Of a stretch of 10,422 nucleotides of DNA, positions 1 through 8,691 are shown in pieces. The position numbers and the translations under genes are program-made. This DNA is from an uncultured beta proteobacterium. GTDB lineage: Bacteria > Pseudomonadota > Gammaproteobacteria > Burkholderiales > Burkholderiaceae_C. Location of the stretch: NCBI GenBank assembly GCA_903944555.1, contig CAJASG010000290.1, positions 1 to 10,422 on the forward strand. Reading direction: 5' to 3'. The first letter of the stretch is position 1. Each line of letters starts with the position of its first letter. A model generated the notes under the pieces. That model was not told where the DNA came from, made no database searches, and saw only the letters and a list, made by a program, of their open reading frames with translations.

Positions 1-1
1 A

Positions 2-628
2 GATGTGCGTGAAATCGTGCGTCTGGAATGGGATCAGGTTCTCCCGGCAGAGGGGAGCCACGCGGGGGCCGTTATTACTGGCATCGCCAGACTCGACGGT
101 GCGACAGCAGACACCCGTCTGGCGCAGGTGCTGGATGTTGAGCATATTTTGAAAAATGTCATGCCCGTCACCACGGAGGAAATCAACCGGGAGGTGGTGG
201 GGCCTGAGCTGGTATTGCCAGCGGGGGCCGTGATTTTGGCGGTCGATGATTCGGCGGTTGCCCGCTCGGTGATCGAGCTGGGCCTGAAGGCCATGGGGGT
301 GAGCTACATCATGACCAAAACCGGCAAGGAAGCCTGGGAGCGGCTGCAAAGCATCTCGGAAGACGCCATCGCGGAAGGCAAGTCCGCCAAAGACAAAGTC
401 GCCGTGGTACTGACCGATCTGGAAATGCCGGAGATGGATGGTTTCACATTGACCCGTTTGATCAAGCAGGATTCCCGCTTCAAATCCATCCCCGTGGTAA
501 TTCATTCGTCGCTGACGGGCACCACCAACGAGAACCATGTCAAAAACGTGGGCGCCAATGCCTATGTGGCGAAATTTGCACCACGCGAGTTGGCGGCCAC
601 CATCCGTGGCGTCCTGACAGGAAATTAA
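2..628 (+). CDS. cheV: CheV-type chemotaxis adaptor (CheW-REC fusion), 5'-truncated by window edge
   Basis: The reading frame is open to the window's left edge, so the true start lies upstream; the GTG at 5 falls inside the CheW fold and is not a credible start. Counting from it, residues 1-55 are the end of a CheW-like domain (VREIVRLEWDQV, then the ITGIARLDG and RLAQVLDVE segments). Residues 75-205 are a CheY-like receiver with the acidic pair D81/D82, phosphoacceptor D138 in TDLEMPEMDG, S168 and K190. CheV proteins couple receptors to the CheA kinase through the CheW part, and phosphorylation of the receiver modulates that coupling, probably as adaptation or a phosphate sink. The gene ends 2 nt before cheR. 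A CheW-REC architecture is diagnostic of CheV; about 90-100 N-terminal residues are missing from view. Confidence 0.9.
   Translation, partial: DVREIVRLEWDQVLPAEGSHAGAVITGIARLDGATADTRLAQVLDVEHILKNVMPVTTEEINREVVGPELVLPAGAVILAVDDSAVARSVIELGLKAMGVSYIMTKTGKEAWERLQSISEDAIAEGKSAKDKVAVVLTDLEMPEMDGFTLTRLIKQDSRFKSIPVVIHSSLTGTTNENHVKNVGANAYVAKFAPRELAATIRGVLTGN
619..623 (+). promoter_or_regulatory. Ribosome binding site for cheR
   Basis: AGGAA lies 7 nt upstream of the cheR ATG at 631 and inside the last codons of cheV. This supports the ATG at 631 as start and translational linkage of the two genes. Confidence 0.6.
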
Positions 629-630
629 GC

Positions 631-1449
631 ATGGCCGCCATACCTTTCAGCGACCGGGAATTCAAACAGATCAGCGGCATCATGTACGAGGCCGCTGGGC
701 TTTCGTACAACGACTCCAAAAAATCACTGATCCACTCGCGCTTGTCCCCGCGCATCAATAAACTCGGTTTGGGTGGGTTTGCCGAGTACATCGCTATTTT
801 GGAAGATGAGTCGGAAGCAGCTGAGTTTCAGATGGCGGTGGATTTGCTCACCACCAATGAGACCTACTTTTTCCGTGAGCCCAAACACTACGATTTGCTG
901 CAACAAGAGTTGGCAGGCTTGGGAAACAAGACGCCGATTTCCATCTGGAGCGCCGCCTCCTCTTTTGGCGATGAAGCCTACAGCACCGCCATGCTGATGT
1001 CTGACATGCAGGTCATGGGAAAGATTAGTCCGGACTGGTCCATTTTGGCGACCGACATCAGCCACCGCGTACTGCTCAGTGCCAAAGAGGCGGTCTACCC
1101 CGAGGACCGGTTGCGCGCCGTGAGCCCCGAGCGCTTGCGTCGTTATTGCCTGCGGGGAGAAGGTCCGTCCCAGGGGCAAGTGCAGTTGCAGGACAAGATC
1201 CGCGCCAAGGTGCAGTTCGGGCAACTCAATCTCTGCAAGCCCTTCAGCGGGATGGGGCCCTTTGACGTCATATTTTTGCGCAACGTGTTGATCTATTTTG
1301 ATCCGCCGACCAAGATAGAAGTGGTGGACCGGGTGCTGGCGGCCTTAAAGCCGGGCGGGTTGTTCTTTTTGGGTACGGCGGAGGGCCGGGTGCCATGCAA
1401 CACACCCATCACCACGGTAATCCCCGGCGCGTTCCGTAAAACCGCTTGA
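631..1449 (+). CDS. cheR: Chemotaxis protein methyltransferase CheR
   Basis: CheR transfers methyl groups from S-adenosylmethionine to glutamates of chemoreceptors, the adaptation step opposed by CheB. The 272-aa protein has the usual two-part layout. An N-terminal helical domain (about 1-75) leads to TNETYFFREP (75-84), the variant of the CheR N[LE]TxFFRE signature. The SAM-binding methyltransferase domain follows, with IWSAASSFGDEAYS (105-118, E115 equivalent to the conserved GEE glutamate), ATDIS (140-144), QLN (198-200), FDVIFLRNVLIYFD (211-224) and LKPGG (239-243). No TPR extension is present. The C-terminal LGTAEG replaces the more common LGHSES. It starts 2 nt after cheV and precedes cheB, so a shared operon is expected. 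Whether it docks on receptor C-terminal pentapeptides cannot be judged from the sequence. Confidence 0.95.
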   Translation: MAAIPFSDREFKQISGIMYEAAGLSYNDSKKSLIHSRLSPRINKLGLGGFAEYIAILEDESEAAEFQMAVDLLTTNETYFFREPKHYDLLQQELAGLGNKTPISIWSAASSFGDEAYSTAMLMSDMQVMGKISPDWSILATDISHRVLLSAKEAVYPEDRLRAVSPERLRRYCLRGEGPSQGQVQLQDKIRAKVQFGQLNLCKPFSGMGPFDVIFLRNVLIYFDPPTKIEVVDRVLAALKPGGLFFLGTAEGRVPCNTPITTVIPGAFRKTA

Positions 1450-1477
1450 GCCTGATTTTTTAAACCGAAAGCATTTG

Positions 1478-2554
1478 ATGGTCGTTAAAGTTTTTGTGGT
1501 CGATGACTCTGCCGTGGTGCGCCAAGCACTGGCCCATATGTTGGCGGGAAACGCCGAGGTGGAGCTGATTGGCAGCGCCCCCAACCCGCTGCTGGCCATG
1601 GACATGATCCGCAAGAATCCGCCGGACGTGTTGCTGTTGGATATTGAGATGCCTGGCATGGATGGGTTGACGTTTTTGCGTCAGATCATGTCAGGTACGC
1701 CCATCCCGACGGTGATTTGCTCCACCCTGTCGACTGAGGGCAGTAAAGTCGCACTGGAGGCCCTGAGTGCGGGTGCGGTAGCGGTACTGGCCAAACCCAA
1801 GCTGGGGCTGAAACAACATCTGGAAGACTCGCGGCGCGAGATGATTCAGACCCTCAAGACGGCAGCCCGATCCAAGCCGCGTGTCCGGGCCGCAGGCGCG
1901 GTGCCCGTTGCGGGCCGGGCTACTGGTGGGGCTGCCGGGGTCGCCCGTGCGCCCGTGCTGGGCTCGGTGCATGCATTTGCCATGAACAAGCCGGTTGTCA
2001 TTGGCAGCTCTACCGGGGGCACCCAGGCGCTGGAGGTGGTCTTGACCAGTTTGCCCGCAGATGCGCCAGGCATCGCGATTACCCAGCATATGCCCGAAAA
2101 ATTCACCGCCATGTACGCAGCCCGCCTGAACGGCATTTGCGCCATGAATGTGCGCGAGGCCAAAGACGGTGACCGGCTGGAGCGGGGGGTGGCACTGATT
2201 GCACCGGGCGGCTTGCACATGCAGCTGCGCAAGGTGTCGGGCCAGTATTTTGTGCACGTGGTGGACGGCCCGCCGGTCAACCGCCACAAACCCTCGGTGG
2301 ATGTGCTTTTCAAATCGGCGGCGGAATGCGGTGGCCGCGACGTGCTGGGCATCATCATGACCGGCATGGGCGACGATGGGGCTCGCGGGATGAAGGTGCT
2401 CCATGATGGTGGCGCCCGCTGCATTGCCCAAAATGAGGAAACCTGCGTGGTTTTTGGCATGCCCAAAGAAGCCATCAAACTGCAGGCGGTGGATGACATA
2501 TTGCCGCTGGAGAGTATCGCCAGAGCAATTCTGCAGTTTGATTCGCGCGCGTAA
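1478..2554 (+). CDS. cheB: Chemotaxis response regulator protein-glutamate methylesterase/glutamine deamidase CheB
   Basis: CheB removes receptor methyl esters and deamidates receptor glutamines, and is activated by phosphorylation of its receiver. The 358-aa protein has an N-terminal REC (1-125) with D9/D10, phosphoacceptor D55 in LLLDIEMPGMDG, S82 and K106. A low-complexity Ala/Gly/Val/Pro linker spans about 133-169. The C-terminal esterase domain (171-355) has the catalytic triad S178 in IGSSTGG, H204 in TQHMPEKF and D300 in MTGMGDDGA. I chose the ATG at 1478, which gives the usual short N-terminus ahead of the first strand. An in-frame TTG at 1475 adds one residue and is less likely. The upstream ribosome site is weak (GAAAG at 1467-1471). 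The gene lies 28 nt after cheR, with no cheD between them. It appears to end the operon. Confidence 0.95.
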   Translation: MVVKVFVVDDSAVVRQALAHMLAGNAEVELIGSAPNPLLAMDMIRKNPPDVLLLDIEMPGMDGLTFLRQIMSGTPIPTVICSTLSTEGSKVALEALSAGAVAVLAKPKLGLKQHLEDSRREMIQTLKTAARSKPRVRAAGAVPVAGRATGGAAGVARAPVLGSVHAFAMNKPVVIGSSTGGTQALEVVLTSLPADAPGIAITQHMPEKFTAMYAARLNGICAMNVREAKDGDRLERGVALIAPGGLHMQLRKVSGQYFVHVVDGPPVNRHKPSVDVLFKSAAECGGRDVLGIIMTGMGDDGARGMKVLHDGGARCIAQNEETCVVFGMPKEAIKLQAVDDILPLESIARAILQFDSRA

Positions 2555-2569
2555 GTCCTTGATGTGCTA

Positions 2570-2620
2570 TTAAATCAGTAGCTGTCTGCGCATATTCTAC
2601 GGGGCCTACAGCCCTATTTG
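2570..2620. repeat. Possible Comamonadaceae-type small intergenic repeat (degenerate copy)
   Basis: The segment reads TTAAATCAGTAGCTGTCTGC at 2570-2589, then GCATATTCTAC, then GGGGCCTACAGCCCTATTTG at 2601-2620. It resembles, from memory, the short repeat common between genes in Acidovorax, Polaromonas and Rhodoferax genomes: an AGTAGCTG-type left end, a GCGCnTATT core and an AGCCC(G/T)ATTTG right end. It has GCTGT (2581-2585) complementary to ACAGC (2608-2612). Only one copy is in the window, so repetitiveness is not shown here. It sits between convergent genes, where such elements are often found. Confidence 0.35.
2601..2619 (+). terminator. Weak candidate terminator after cheB
   Basis: GGGC (2602-2605), a 5-nt loop CTACA and GCCC (2611-2614) form a short hairpin followed by TATTT. 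It lies 47 nt past the cheB stop. The stem is only 4 bp plus a wobble, so it is a weak intrinsic terminator at best. It overlaps the repeat-like segment. Confidence 0.3.
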
Positions 2621-2621
2621 G

Positions 2622-2646
2622 CAAGAAAACTGAGGCTTGGAGAGCC
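2622..2646 (-). terminator. Weak candidate terminator at the end of the minus-strand signalling operon
   Basis: Read on the minus strand, GGCT-CTCCA-AGCC (2646 to 2634) forms a 4-5 bp hairpin and is followed by TCAGTTTTCTTG. It begins 12 nt after the hybrid kinase stop codon. Position and T-rich tail fit an intrinsic terminator for the five-gene operon, but the stem is short. Confidence 0.35.
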
Positions 2647-2657
2647 GTTGTTGGTTC

Positions 2658-4979
2658 TTAAGAGTAGTGCGCCAGCAGTGTTTGCAGTACCGCTGCATTG
2701 ATGGGTTTGGACAGGAAGTCGTCCATTCCGGCATGCAAACAAGCCTCCCGGTCGGTCTCCATTGCATTCGCGGTGACCGCGATGATGGGGGTTCTCCGAC
2801 CAAGTGGCTCTTGTGCTCGTATCAGTACAGTGGCCTCCAGCCCGCCCATCACTGGCATTTGCATGTCCATCAGAACAATATCCCATCGGTCAGTGGGGAA
2901 CAGGTCGACGGCTTCCTGACCGTCGCGGGCCAGCACCACCGTGTGGCCCCACTTCTTCAGCAAAGAGGTGGCTAAAAGTTGGTTGATCGCGTGGTCCTCT
3001 ACCAGCAGCACTCTCAGCGGACGTTGCGGCGGGGCTGTAAGTAGTGGGGTGTCGGCATGGGCCGCTTGGGGTAACGGTGTCGTTGGCATATTGGGTTCGG
3101 TTGATTGGCCCAGACGCACGGTGAAGTGAAAGGTGCTGCCTTGTCCCTCGGTACTTTCGACCCAGATGCGCCCGCCCATCAGGCCCACCAGCCGGGAACT
3201 GATGGTTAAACCCAAGCCGGTACCGCCAAACTGGCGTGTGGTACTGGAGTCCGCCTGGGAAAACGCCGCAAAGATGAGCTGTTGCTTGTCCGCAGGAATA
3301 CCAACGCCGGTGTCGCTGACGGCGATCTCTACTTCATGGCCATCGGCCCCCAGGTCCTTGGCATGCACCCGAACCGTCACGCCACCGTGCTGGGTGAATT
3401 TGATGGCGTTGTCACACAGGTTGGTCAGCACCTGCCGTATGCGGCCAGAGTCGCCGACCATGCGCGCGGCGATGTCCGTCGGGATAAGTCGGGTCAGCAT
3501 CAACCCCTTTTTGGCAGTGCGCGCCTCAATACCGGTGAGTGCGTCACCAATCACTTGGGACAGGTTGAAGGAGACTTGCTCAATATCGAGCTTGCCAGCC
3601 TCTATTTTTGAAAAATCCAGAATATCGTTCAAAATCACCAGCAGCGCGTGGGCCGAGCTTTTGACGGTGTTCAGGTAATTGCGCTGGATGGCATTCAACT
3701 CGGTATCGAGGGCGAGTTCCGTCATGCCAATGACCCCGTTCATGGGGGTGCGAATCTCATGGCTCATGTTGGCCAGAAATTCGCTCTTGGCCAGGTTGGC
3801 CGTTTCTGCCGCAGCGCGGGCCACGTGCAAAGACTGCTCCAAATCCTTGGCGATCGTAATGTCGGTACGGATACCGATGTACTGCATGGGCAGACCATCG
3901 GGGCCCAGCAGGGGCACGATGGTGGCTGCCACCCAATAGGGTTCCCCGTTTTTCTTGCGATTTTTAACTTCTCCGTGCCACACCTGCCCCTGGGTGATCG
4001 TGTGCCAAAGCTCTGAATAGACTTCCGGCCGATGAAAGTCGGATTTGACAATCCGGTGGTTTTCACCAATCAGTTCTTCGCGTGCGTAGCCTGAAATCTC
4101 ACAGAAACGGTCGTTGGCATAGGTGATGGCACCATTCAGGTCGGTGATGCTGACAATGGCGTGTTGGTCCAGAGCAAACTTCTGGTTGGTAAGGTCGTTG
4201 TTCTGCGAAAACAGGCGAGTAGAAACAAGGTTCAGCGCATTGCCCAGATCCTCGATTTCAGCGCTTCCTGTCGACACCGCAATTTGGGTTCCCAACGCAT
4301 GGTCCAGGTCGCCTGCAAATCGGGTCGCTGCCCGCAATGCCCGCATGCGCGGGTGCAAAAGCTGTGCCAGTAGGAACAGTGTGGCACCAATGGCCAGGGC
4401 GATGACCAGCATGGCCTGGGTCCAGATGTCGCGGGCGATCTGGTCGAAGCTGTCGAGCCGGTAGCTGACCCGAACCCAACCTAGCGAAGCTCCCTCGGAA
4501 ACCGGGTGCCAGGTTGATATTTTTCCGTGCCCGCCAGCTAAAAAGTCCCGTTGCGTCGCGCTTTGCGCTGCCGTTTCGATCAGGGTGACTGGATGGGCCG
4601 ACGCCGGGACGATCACGCGCTCGAAGCTAAAGCGGGGGGACCAGCGGCCATTTTGATTGACCACTTCGCTGAGGGGCTTGCCCGCGCTGTCCGTTACCAA
4701 AACCGAGAAAATTCCGGGAACTGTAGCGGTTTGCAGCGTGATGGTTTCTATGCTCGCAAAGTCATTGGTGACCAAAAAAAAGGCGTTGATCGTCGCCAGG
4801 TTTTGGGCCAGAGCCGCCATTTGCGCCGTGATGGTTTGCCGGGCCGAATCGGTTTGCTTTTTGGCCGTGTAGGCACCATATCCCAGGATCGATGCGGTCA
4901 AACACAAAGCCGTCAGGAGCATCAGCTGACGCTCCAAGCCCCGTGGCAACCACGCCCAAATGCGCTGTGGGCCCACCAT
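2658..4979 (-). CDS. Membrane-bound hybrid sensor histidine kinase (TM-sensor-TM-HAMP-PAS-HisKA-HATPase-REC)
   Basis: This 773-aa inner-membrane hybrid kinase has TM1 at about 19-38, an extracytoplasmic sensor region of about 145 residues (40-185) with no recognised family, and TM2 at about 188-208. A degenerate HAMP linker (about 208-258, [16 protein letters not shown] in its second helix) leads to a PAS/PAC domain (265-382). HisKA carries [10 protein letters not shown] with phosphoacceptor H407. The ATPase domain has N520/N524, DTGVG (556-560) and GGTGLGL (585-591). A single C-terminal REC (655-773) has E661/D662, phosphoacceptor D705 and K758. There is no Hpt, so REC must pass phosphate to, or take it from, an Hpt elsewhere; one is encoded two genes upstream in the same operon. 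The ATG is 5 nt after the REC-GGDEF stop with no clear ribosome site, implying coupling. The ligand is unknown. Confidence 0.93.
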   Translation of the reverse strand: MVGPQRIWAWLPRGLERQLMLLTALCLTASILGYGAYTAKKQTDSARQTITAQMAALAQNLATINAFFLVTNDFASIETITLQTATVPGIFSVLVTDSAGKPLSEVVNQNGRWSPRFSFERVIVPASAHPVTLIETAAQSATQRDFLAGGHGKISTWHPVSEGASLGWVRVSYRLDSFDQIARDIWTQAMLVIALAIGATLFLLAQLLHPRMRALRAATRFAGDLDHALGTQIAVSTGSAEIEDLGNALNLVSTRLFSQNNDLTNQKFALDQHAIVSITDLNGAITYANDRFCEISGYAREELIGENHRIVKSDFHRPEVYSELWHTITQGQVWHGEVKNRKKNGEPYWVAATIVPLLGPDGLPMQYIGIRTDITIAKDLEQSLHVARAAAETANLAKSEFLANMSHEIRTPMNGVIGMTELALDTELNAIQRNYLNTVKSSAHALLVILNDILDFSKIEAGKLDIEQVSFNLSQVIGDALTGIEARTAKKGLMLTRLIPTDIAARMVGDSGRIRQVLTNLCDNAIKFTQHGGVTVRVHAKDLGADGHEVEIAVSDTGVGIPADKQQLIFAAFSQADSSTTRQFGGTGLGLTISSRLVGLMGGRIWVESTEGQGSTFHFTVRLGQSTEPNMPTTPLPQAAHADTPLLTAPPQRPLRVLLVEDHAINQLLATSLLKKWGHTVVLARDGQEAVDLFPTDRWDIVLMDMQMPVMGGLEATVLIRAQEPLGRRTPIIAVTANAMETDREACLHAGMDDFLSKPINAAVLQTLLAHYS

Positions 4980-4984
4980 GCTGG

Positions 4985-5941
4985 CTAGATCGATTTCAGC
5001 ATTGCGCCGCAGGCTTGGCCCCGACCGGCATGCTTGGCTTGATAGAGCTGCAAATCGGACTCCGCGAGCAAGGCGCCCGCTTCGACCGTTGCACCGGCCT
5101 CCCAGCCCGCCACACCCAGACTGACGGTGACAACACTGGCCACCTCAGAGTCGGCATGCGGAATGCCTTTCGCACGCACACGCTGCTCCAGGTCAATGGC
5201 AATCGCCATGGCGCTGGCGAAGTCGGTTTCCGGCAGTATGCAGGCAAACTCTTCTCCGCCATAACGCGCCACCAGGTCCGCCGGACGGCGCAAACCTTCT
5301 TTGACACAGAGTGCAACTTGGCGCAGGCAGTCGTCCCCGACTTGGTGCCCGTAGCGGTCGTTGTAGCGTTTGAAAAAGTCGACATCCAGCATGATCAAGG
5401 CCAATGGGGACTTATTGCGGACCGATCGCGCCAGTTCGATTGACAGCTGCTGATCAAAATAGCGGCGGTTGTAGACGCCGGTGAGCCCATCCAGGAAAAC
5501 CAGCTTGCGCATAACGTCAGACTGCAGCTTGAGTGTCAGGTGCGTCTTGACTCTGGCACGCACCACCGCAGGATTGACTGGTTTCGAAATGAAATCGACC
5601 GCGCCGACGTCGAGCCCATGGGTCTCCTGTTCTGCATCGGTGTGCGCTGTCACAAAAATGACCGGAATATTGCGGGTCAGTTCATCCGCCTTAAGCCGGG
5701 TGCAGACCTCGAAACCATCCATGCCCGGCATCACAATGTCGAGCAACACCAGGTCGGGCGGGTTGGACTTGCAAACCGCCAAGGCCTGTGCACCACTCGT
5801 CGCCATGAAAACCTGGAAATCAGCAGCGAAAATCTGGTGCAGTACCTGAATGTTAATAGGCTGGTCGTCCACCAGCAACAGCTTGGGTTTGCCGTTCGCG
5901 CTTTCAAGCAGATTGACGATGGGGGTGGTGTCGTCGAACAT
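4985..5941 (-). CDS. Response regulator diguanylate cyclase (REC-GGDEF)
   Basis: It is predicted to make cyclic di-GMP from two GTP when its receiver is phosphorylated. The 318-aa protein has REC at about 19-135, with D25/D26, phosphoacceptor D68 in LLDIVMPGMDG, T98 and K120. A short helical linker leads to the GGDEF domain (about 148-312): DGLTGVYNRR (151-160), metal-site LDVDFFK (185-191), and an intact active site GGEEF (228-232; bases 5246-5260). An RxxD product-inhibition motif, R219-P-A-D222, sits at the usual distance upstream of GGEEF, so feedback inhibition is likely. The layout matches WspR-type regulators, with no transmembrane segments. The ATG lies 2 nt after the stop of the upstream hybrid kinase, and the gene sits between two hybrid kinases, its likely phosphodonors. 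Confidence 0.93.
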   Translation of the reverse strand: MFDDTTPIVNLLESANGKPKLLLVDDQPINIQVLHQIFAADFQVFMATSGAQALAVCKSNPPDLVLLDIVMPGMDGFEVCTRLKADELTRNIPVIFVTAHTDAEQETHGLDVGAVDFISKPVNPAVVRARVKTHLTLKLQSDVMRKLVFLDGLTGVYNRRYFDQQLSIELARSVRNKSPLALIMLDVDFFKRYNDRYGHQVGDDCLRQVALCVKEGLRRPADLVARYGGEEFACILPETDFASAMAIAIDLEQRVRAKGIPHADSEVASVVTVSLGVAGWEAGATVEAGALLAESDLQLYQAKHAGRGQACGAMLKSI

Positions 5942-5943
5942 GG

Positions 5944-8691
5944 TCAGGTCGGGGAGCTGAATTGATGAATCAGGGTCTCACATTGAACCACACCTTGTGC
6001 GAAGTCAAAATTGGCGATGGCAGCGTTCAATTGGGCGAATGCATGGGCCGTGCTGGTGGCATACATTTGGCGTAATTGCATGTGGGCGTCCAATGCCGCC
6101 ATGTCGGAGTTTTCGAGCAATGCACGCAATGCAGCCAGACCTGAAAGCAAACCGTGTCTATCCATGGCGTGAGCCGAAGTGTCTGGTTCGCTGCAGGACT
6201 CGGGCGATAACAGCGTTTGAGCGAACGGGCTCAGCGCGACGCAGGTGGCGGCAGCCGCAGTCCGGACCTGTGCGCACACTGCGCGCAGATCAGCCTGCCC
6301 TGCCTTGTCTTTGAACGTGCTCTCCGCGGCACGGGCAACCAGAGCCATATCAGTTGCACCGACCGTGGCGGACAGTCCTTTGAAGGTGTGCATCAGCTGT
6401 AAGGCGCCGTCGTAATCGCCGTCTTGAATCCGTGCATCCAGCTGGTCCGGCAAGCCTTTGAGCTCATCCAAATAGGACTGCAAAATCTGTACATACAGAT
6501 CGGCGTTGCCATCCAGGCGCGCGAGTGCGCTGTGCACATCAAACGACTCGGTTTGCAGCCCACCGGTTGCACGAACATCCGGCACCGAGGCGCCCATGGG
6601 CTTGGGTCCGGTGCTGGCGCGTTTAGTGTGGCTGAGGAGCACTTCCACCAAGTGGTTCAGATCAAAGGGTTTTCCTACGTGGTCATTCATGCCTGCCGCC
6701 AGGCAAGCGGCGCGATCCGAGGCCATGGCGTTGGCTGTCATGGCAATCACAGGCAACTCGGTGGCCCCCCATGTCAGGCGAATCGCCTCGGTGGCCTCGT
6801 AGCCATCCATCACAGGCATCTGAAGGTCCATCAGTACCGCGTCAAAGGGCGGTTTCGCGGCTGCGACTGCCGCAACCCCGAGCGCGCCGTTGCCGGCAAT
6901 TTCCACGAATGCACCTTCGGCGAGCAACAGTTCACCAGCGACTTGCTGGTTAATCAGGTTATCTTCCACTACCAATAAGCGCATGCCTTTGAGTCGCCCC
7001 TGCTTTGTTGCGATGCTGCGGGGCCTGGCCCGCAGATTGCTGTGGCCTGCACGGGCATCCGCCACGGCATCAAACACCATGTCCGCGGTCACAGGCTTGA
7101 CCAAAAAAGCATGCAAATGGGCTTGCTCCTGAGCATTGCGCAGCGACAGCATTTCGCGCCCATGGGCGGTGACCATCACGGTAATCGGCATGGCTGCCGG
7201 GAGTGTGATCTGGCGCATCTGTGCAATGGTCTGCCAACCGTCCATGTCAGGCATCTGCCAATCAACAAACAGAACTTGGTAAGGGGGCTTGCCCGTCTGG
7301 GCGCACTCCCGCAACAAGGCAAGGGCTTGCGCACCGTTGGCAGCGGCATCCACCTGCCAGCCCCACGACTGGGCCATAGCGACCAAGAGATTGCGCGCGA
7401 TCGTGTTGTCATCCACCACCAAAACACGCAGGGATTCGGACACCCTGGCGGCTGATTTCTCCGGGTCATTTGGAACCAGATCTGCAGACTGCAGTGTTAC
7501 GGAGAAGTGGAATGTGCTGCCCACACCCAGTGCACTGTCCAGCGCCAATTCGCCACCCATCAGCGCTACCAGGCGCTTGCAGATGGAAAGCCCCAGGCCC
7601 GTACCTCCAAAGCGCCGAGTGGTGGATGCCTCCGCCTGTGAGAAACCGTCAAAAATATGCAGCTGGTTTTCTGGTGCGATACCAATCCCGCTGTCGCGCA
7701 CTGCAATGCGCAGTGTGGTGCCTGTCGCGGTGCGCTGTAGCATTTTGATTTGCAACACGACCTCGCCCTGCGTGGTGAATTTGATGGCATTACCGCCCAG
7801 GTTGATCAGCACTTGCTGCAAGCGTAAGGCATCCCCCAGCAGAATCTTGGGGACATCGGGGTCAATGTCAAACAACACCTCGACCGGCTTGGCGCCCACA
7901 TTGGCCGACAGGATCACTGACAGATCGCGCAGCAGACGGTCGACCCTGAAGGGTTGGGGATCGAGGTCCATCTTGCCCGCTTCAATTTTGGAGAAGTCCA
8001 GAATGTCGTTGAGCAGGCCTAAGAGCGAGTTGGCTGCGCCTTCGGCTTTGGTGGTGTAGTCGAGTTGGCGAGGATTGAGTTCGGTGCTGTGCAGGAGTTT
8101 GAGCATCCCCAAAATCGCGTTCATGGGCGTGCGGATTTCGTGGCTCATATTCGCCACAAACTGGCTCTTGGATGCAGACGCTTCCTCCGCCGCATTCAGT
8201 GCCGCTTGTGTTGCCGCGGTACTGTGGGTCAAGGTCGTATTCAGTAACTGCAGCTTGCGCTCTCGGGCAACTGCATTGGAAACGTCGCTGATTTCGATCA
8301 GCACTTGCACGCCACCACCTTCCTGTGCAGGGGCGCGGAAAATTCGCACGGACTGTTGCCTGCGGATACCTTGCGCGCGCTGCCGTGCGTCGCTGAACAA
8401 GGGAAATGGTGCCGGGTTCAATGAATTGGAGAGCACGGCTGGTAGGCCACTGACTAGGCAGGCTCTCAGCGCGACACCGGCACGGCCTGTTGACAGTTCA
8501 GGAAAGACCTCAAAGATTGCGCGTCCTGAAACTTGCTCAAATGTGAGGCCACTGCTCTGCACCATCCAGCGGTTAAAAAGGCACACGCGACCCTGCAAGT
8601 CGAGCACGATGAGTCCGGTCTGGACGCTGTCGGCCACCCAGGTAGGCCATAGCGGCGCACCACCTTGTGGCGACATGGATGCAGGGGTCAC
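5944..8691 (-). CDS. Soluble hybrid histidine kinase/phosphorelay protein (PAS-HisKA-HATPase-REC-REC-Hpt)
   Basis: This 915-aa protein carries a whole phosphorelay in one chain and has no membrane segment. Domains in order: PAS (about 15-138); helical linker; HisKA with [11 protein letters not shown]184; ATPase with N297/N301, DSGIG (333-337) and GGTGLGL (362-368); REC1 (421-545; D427/D428, D477 in [12 protein letters not shown]532); REC2 (569-690; E576/D577, D622 in [11 protein letters not shown]674); and Hpt (about 720-815) with H768 in [14 protein letters not shown] helical tail (846-912, ending near [11 protein letters not shown]) resembles the post-Hpt region of other large hybrid kinases. 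The GTG start at 8691 overlaps the preceding TGA as GTGA. An ATG six codons in (8676) is the alternative. Its Hpt is the only one in the operon and probably serves the neighbouring receivers. BarA-like in layout, but specific orthology is not claimed. Confidence 0.92.
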   Translation of the reverse strand: MTPASMSPQGGAPLWPTWVADSVQTGLIVLDLQGRVCLFNRWMVQSSGLTFEQVSGRAIFEVFPELSTGRAGVALRACLVSGLPAVLSNSLNPAPFPLFSDARQRAQGIRRQQSVRIFRAPAQEGGGVQVLIEISDVSNAVARERKLQLLNTTLTHSTAATQAALNAAEEASASKSQFVANMSHEIRTPMNAILGMLKLLHSTELNPRQLDYTTKAEGAANSLLGLLNDILDFSKIEAGKMDLDPQPFRVDRLLRDLSVILSANVGAKPVEVLFDIDPDVPKILLGDALRLQQVLINLGGNAIKFTTQGEVVLQIKMLQRTATGTTLRIAVRDSGIGIAPENQLHIFDGFSQAEASTTRRFGGTGLGLSICKRLVALMGGELALDSALGVGSTFHFSVTLQSADLVPNDPEKSAARVSESLRVLVVDDNTIARNLLVAMAQSWGWQVDAAANGAQALALLRECAQTGKPPYQVLFVDWQMPDMDGWQTIAQMRQITLPAAMPITVMVTAHGREMLSLRNAQEQAHLHAFLVKPVTADMVFDAVADARAGHSNLRARPRSIATKQGRLKGMRLLVVEDNLINQQVAGELLLAEGAFVEIAGNGALGVAAVAAAKPPFDAVLMDLQMPVMDGYEATEAIRLTWGATELPVIAMTANAMASDRAACLAAGMNDHVGKPFDLNHLVEVLLSHTKRASTGPKPMGASVPDVRATGGLQTESFDVHSALARLDGNADLYVQILQSYLDELKGLPDQLDARIQDGDYDGALQLMHTFKGLSATVGATDMALVARAAESTFKDKAGQADLRAVCAQVRTAAAATCVALSPFAQTLLSPESCSEPDTSAHAMDRHGLLSGLAALRALLENSDMAALDAHMQLRQMYATSTAHAFAQLNAAIANFDFAQGVVQCETLIHQFSSPT

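Noticed and set aside
724..1224. 166-aa open frame antisense to cheR
   Set aside because: No domain, and composition typical of a GC-rich shadow frame; cheR is unambiguous.
1475..1477. TTG as start codon for cheB
   Set aside because: Immediately followed by ATG at 1478, which gives a normal CheB N-terminus.
1691..2431. Long open frame (246 aa) on the minus strand inside cheB
   Set aside because: Antisense shadow of cheB: low-complexity, His/Arg-rich translation with no recognisable domain, while cheB on the plus strand has all its motifs.
3133..3678. 181-aa plus-strand frame inside the membrane hybrid kinase
   Set aside because: Lies opposite the kinase core and REC, whose motifs are intact; the translation is Ser/Arg/Pro-rich with no family signature.
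6424..6978. 184-aa plus-strand frame inside the soluble hybrid kinase
   Set aside because: Shadow of the REC2-Hpt coding region; no ribosome site or domain.
3600..8200. Direct repeat between the two hybrid kinase genes
   Set aside because: Similarity is confined to conserved HisKA, HATPase and REC motifs and is that of paralogous families, not a recent DNA duplication.
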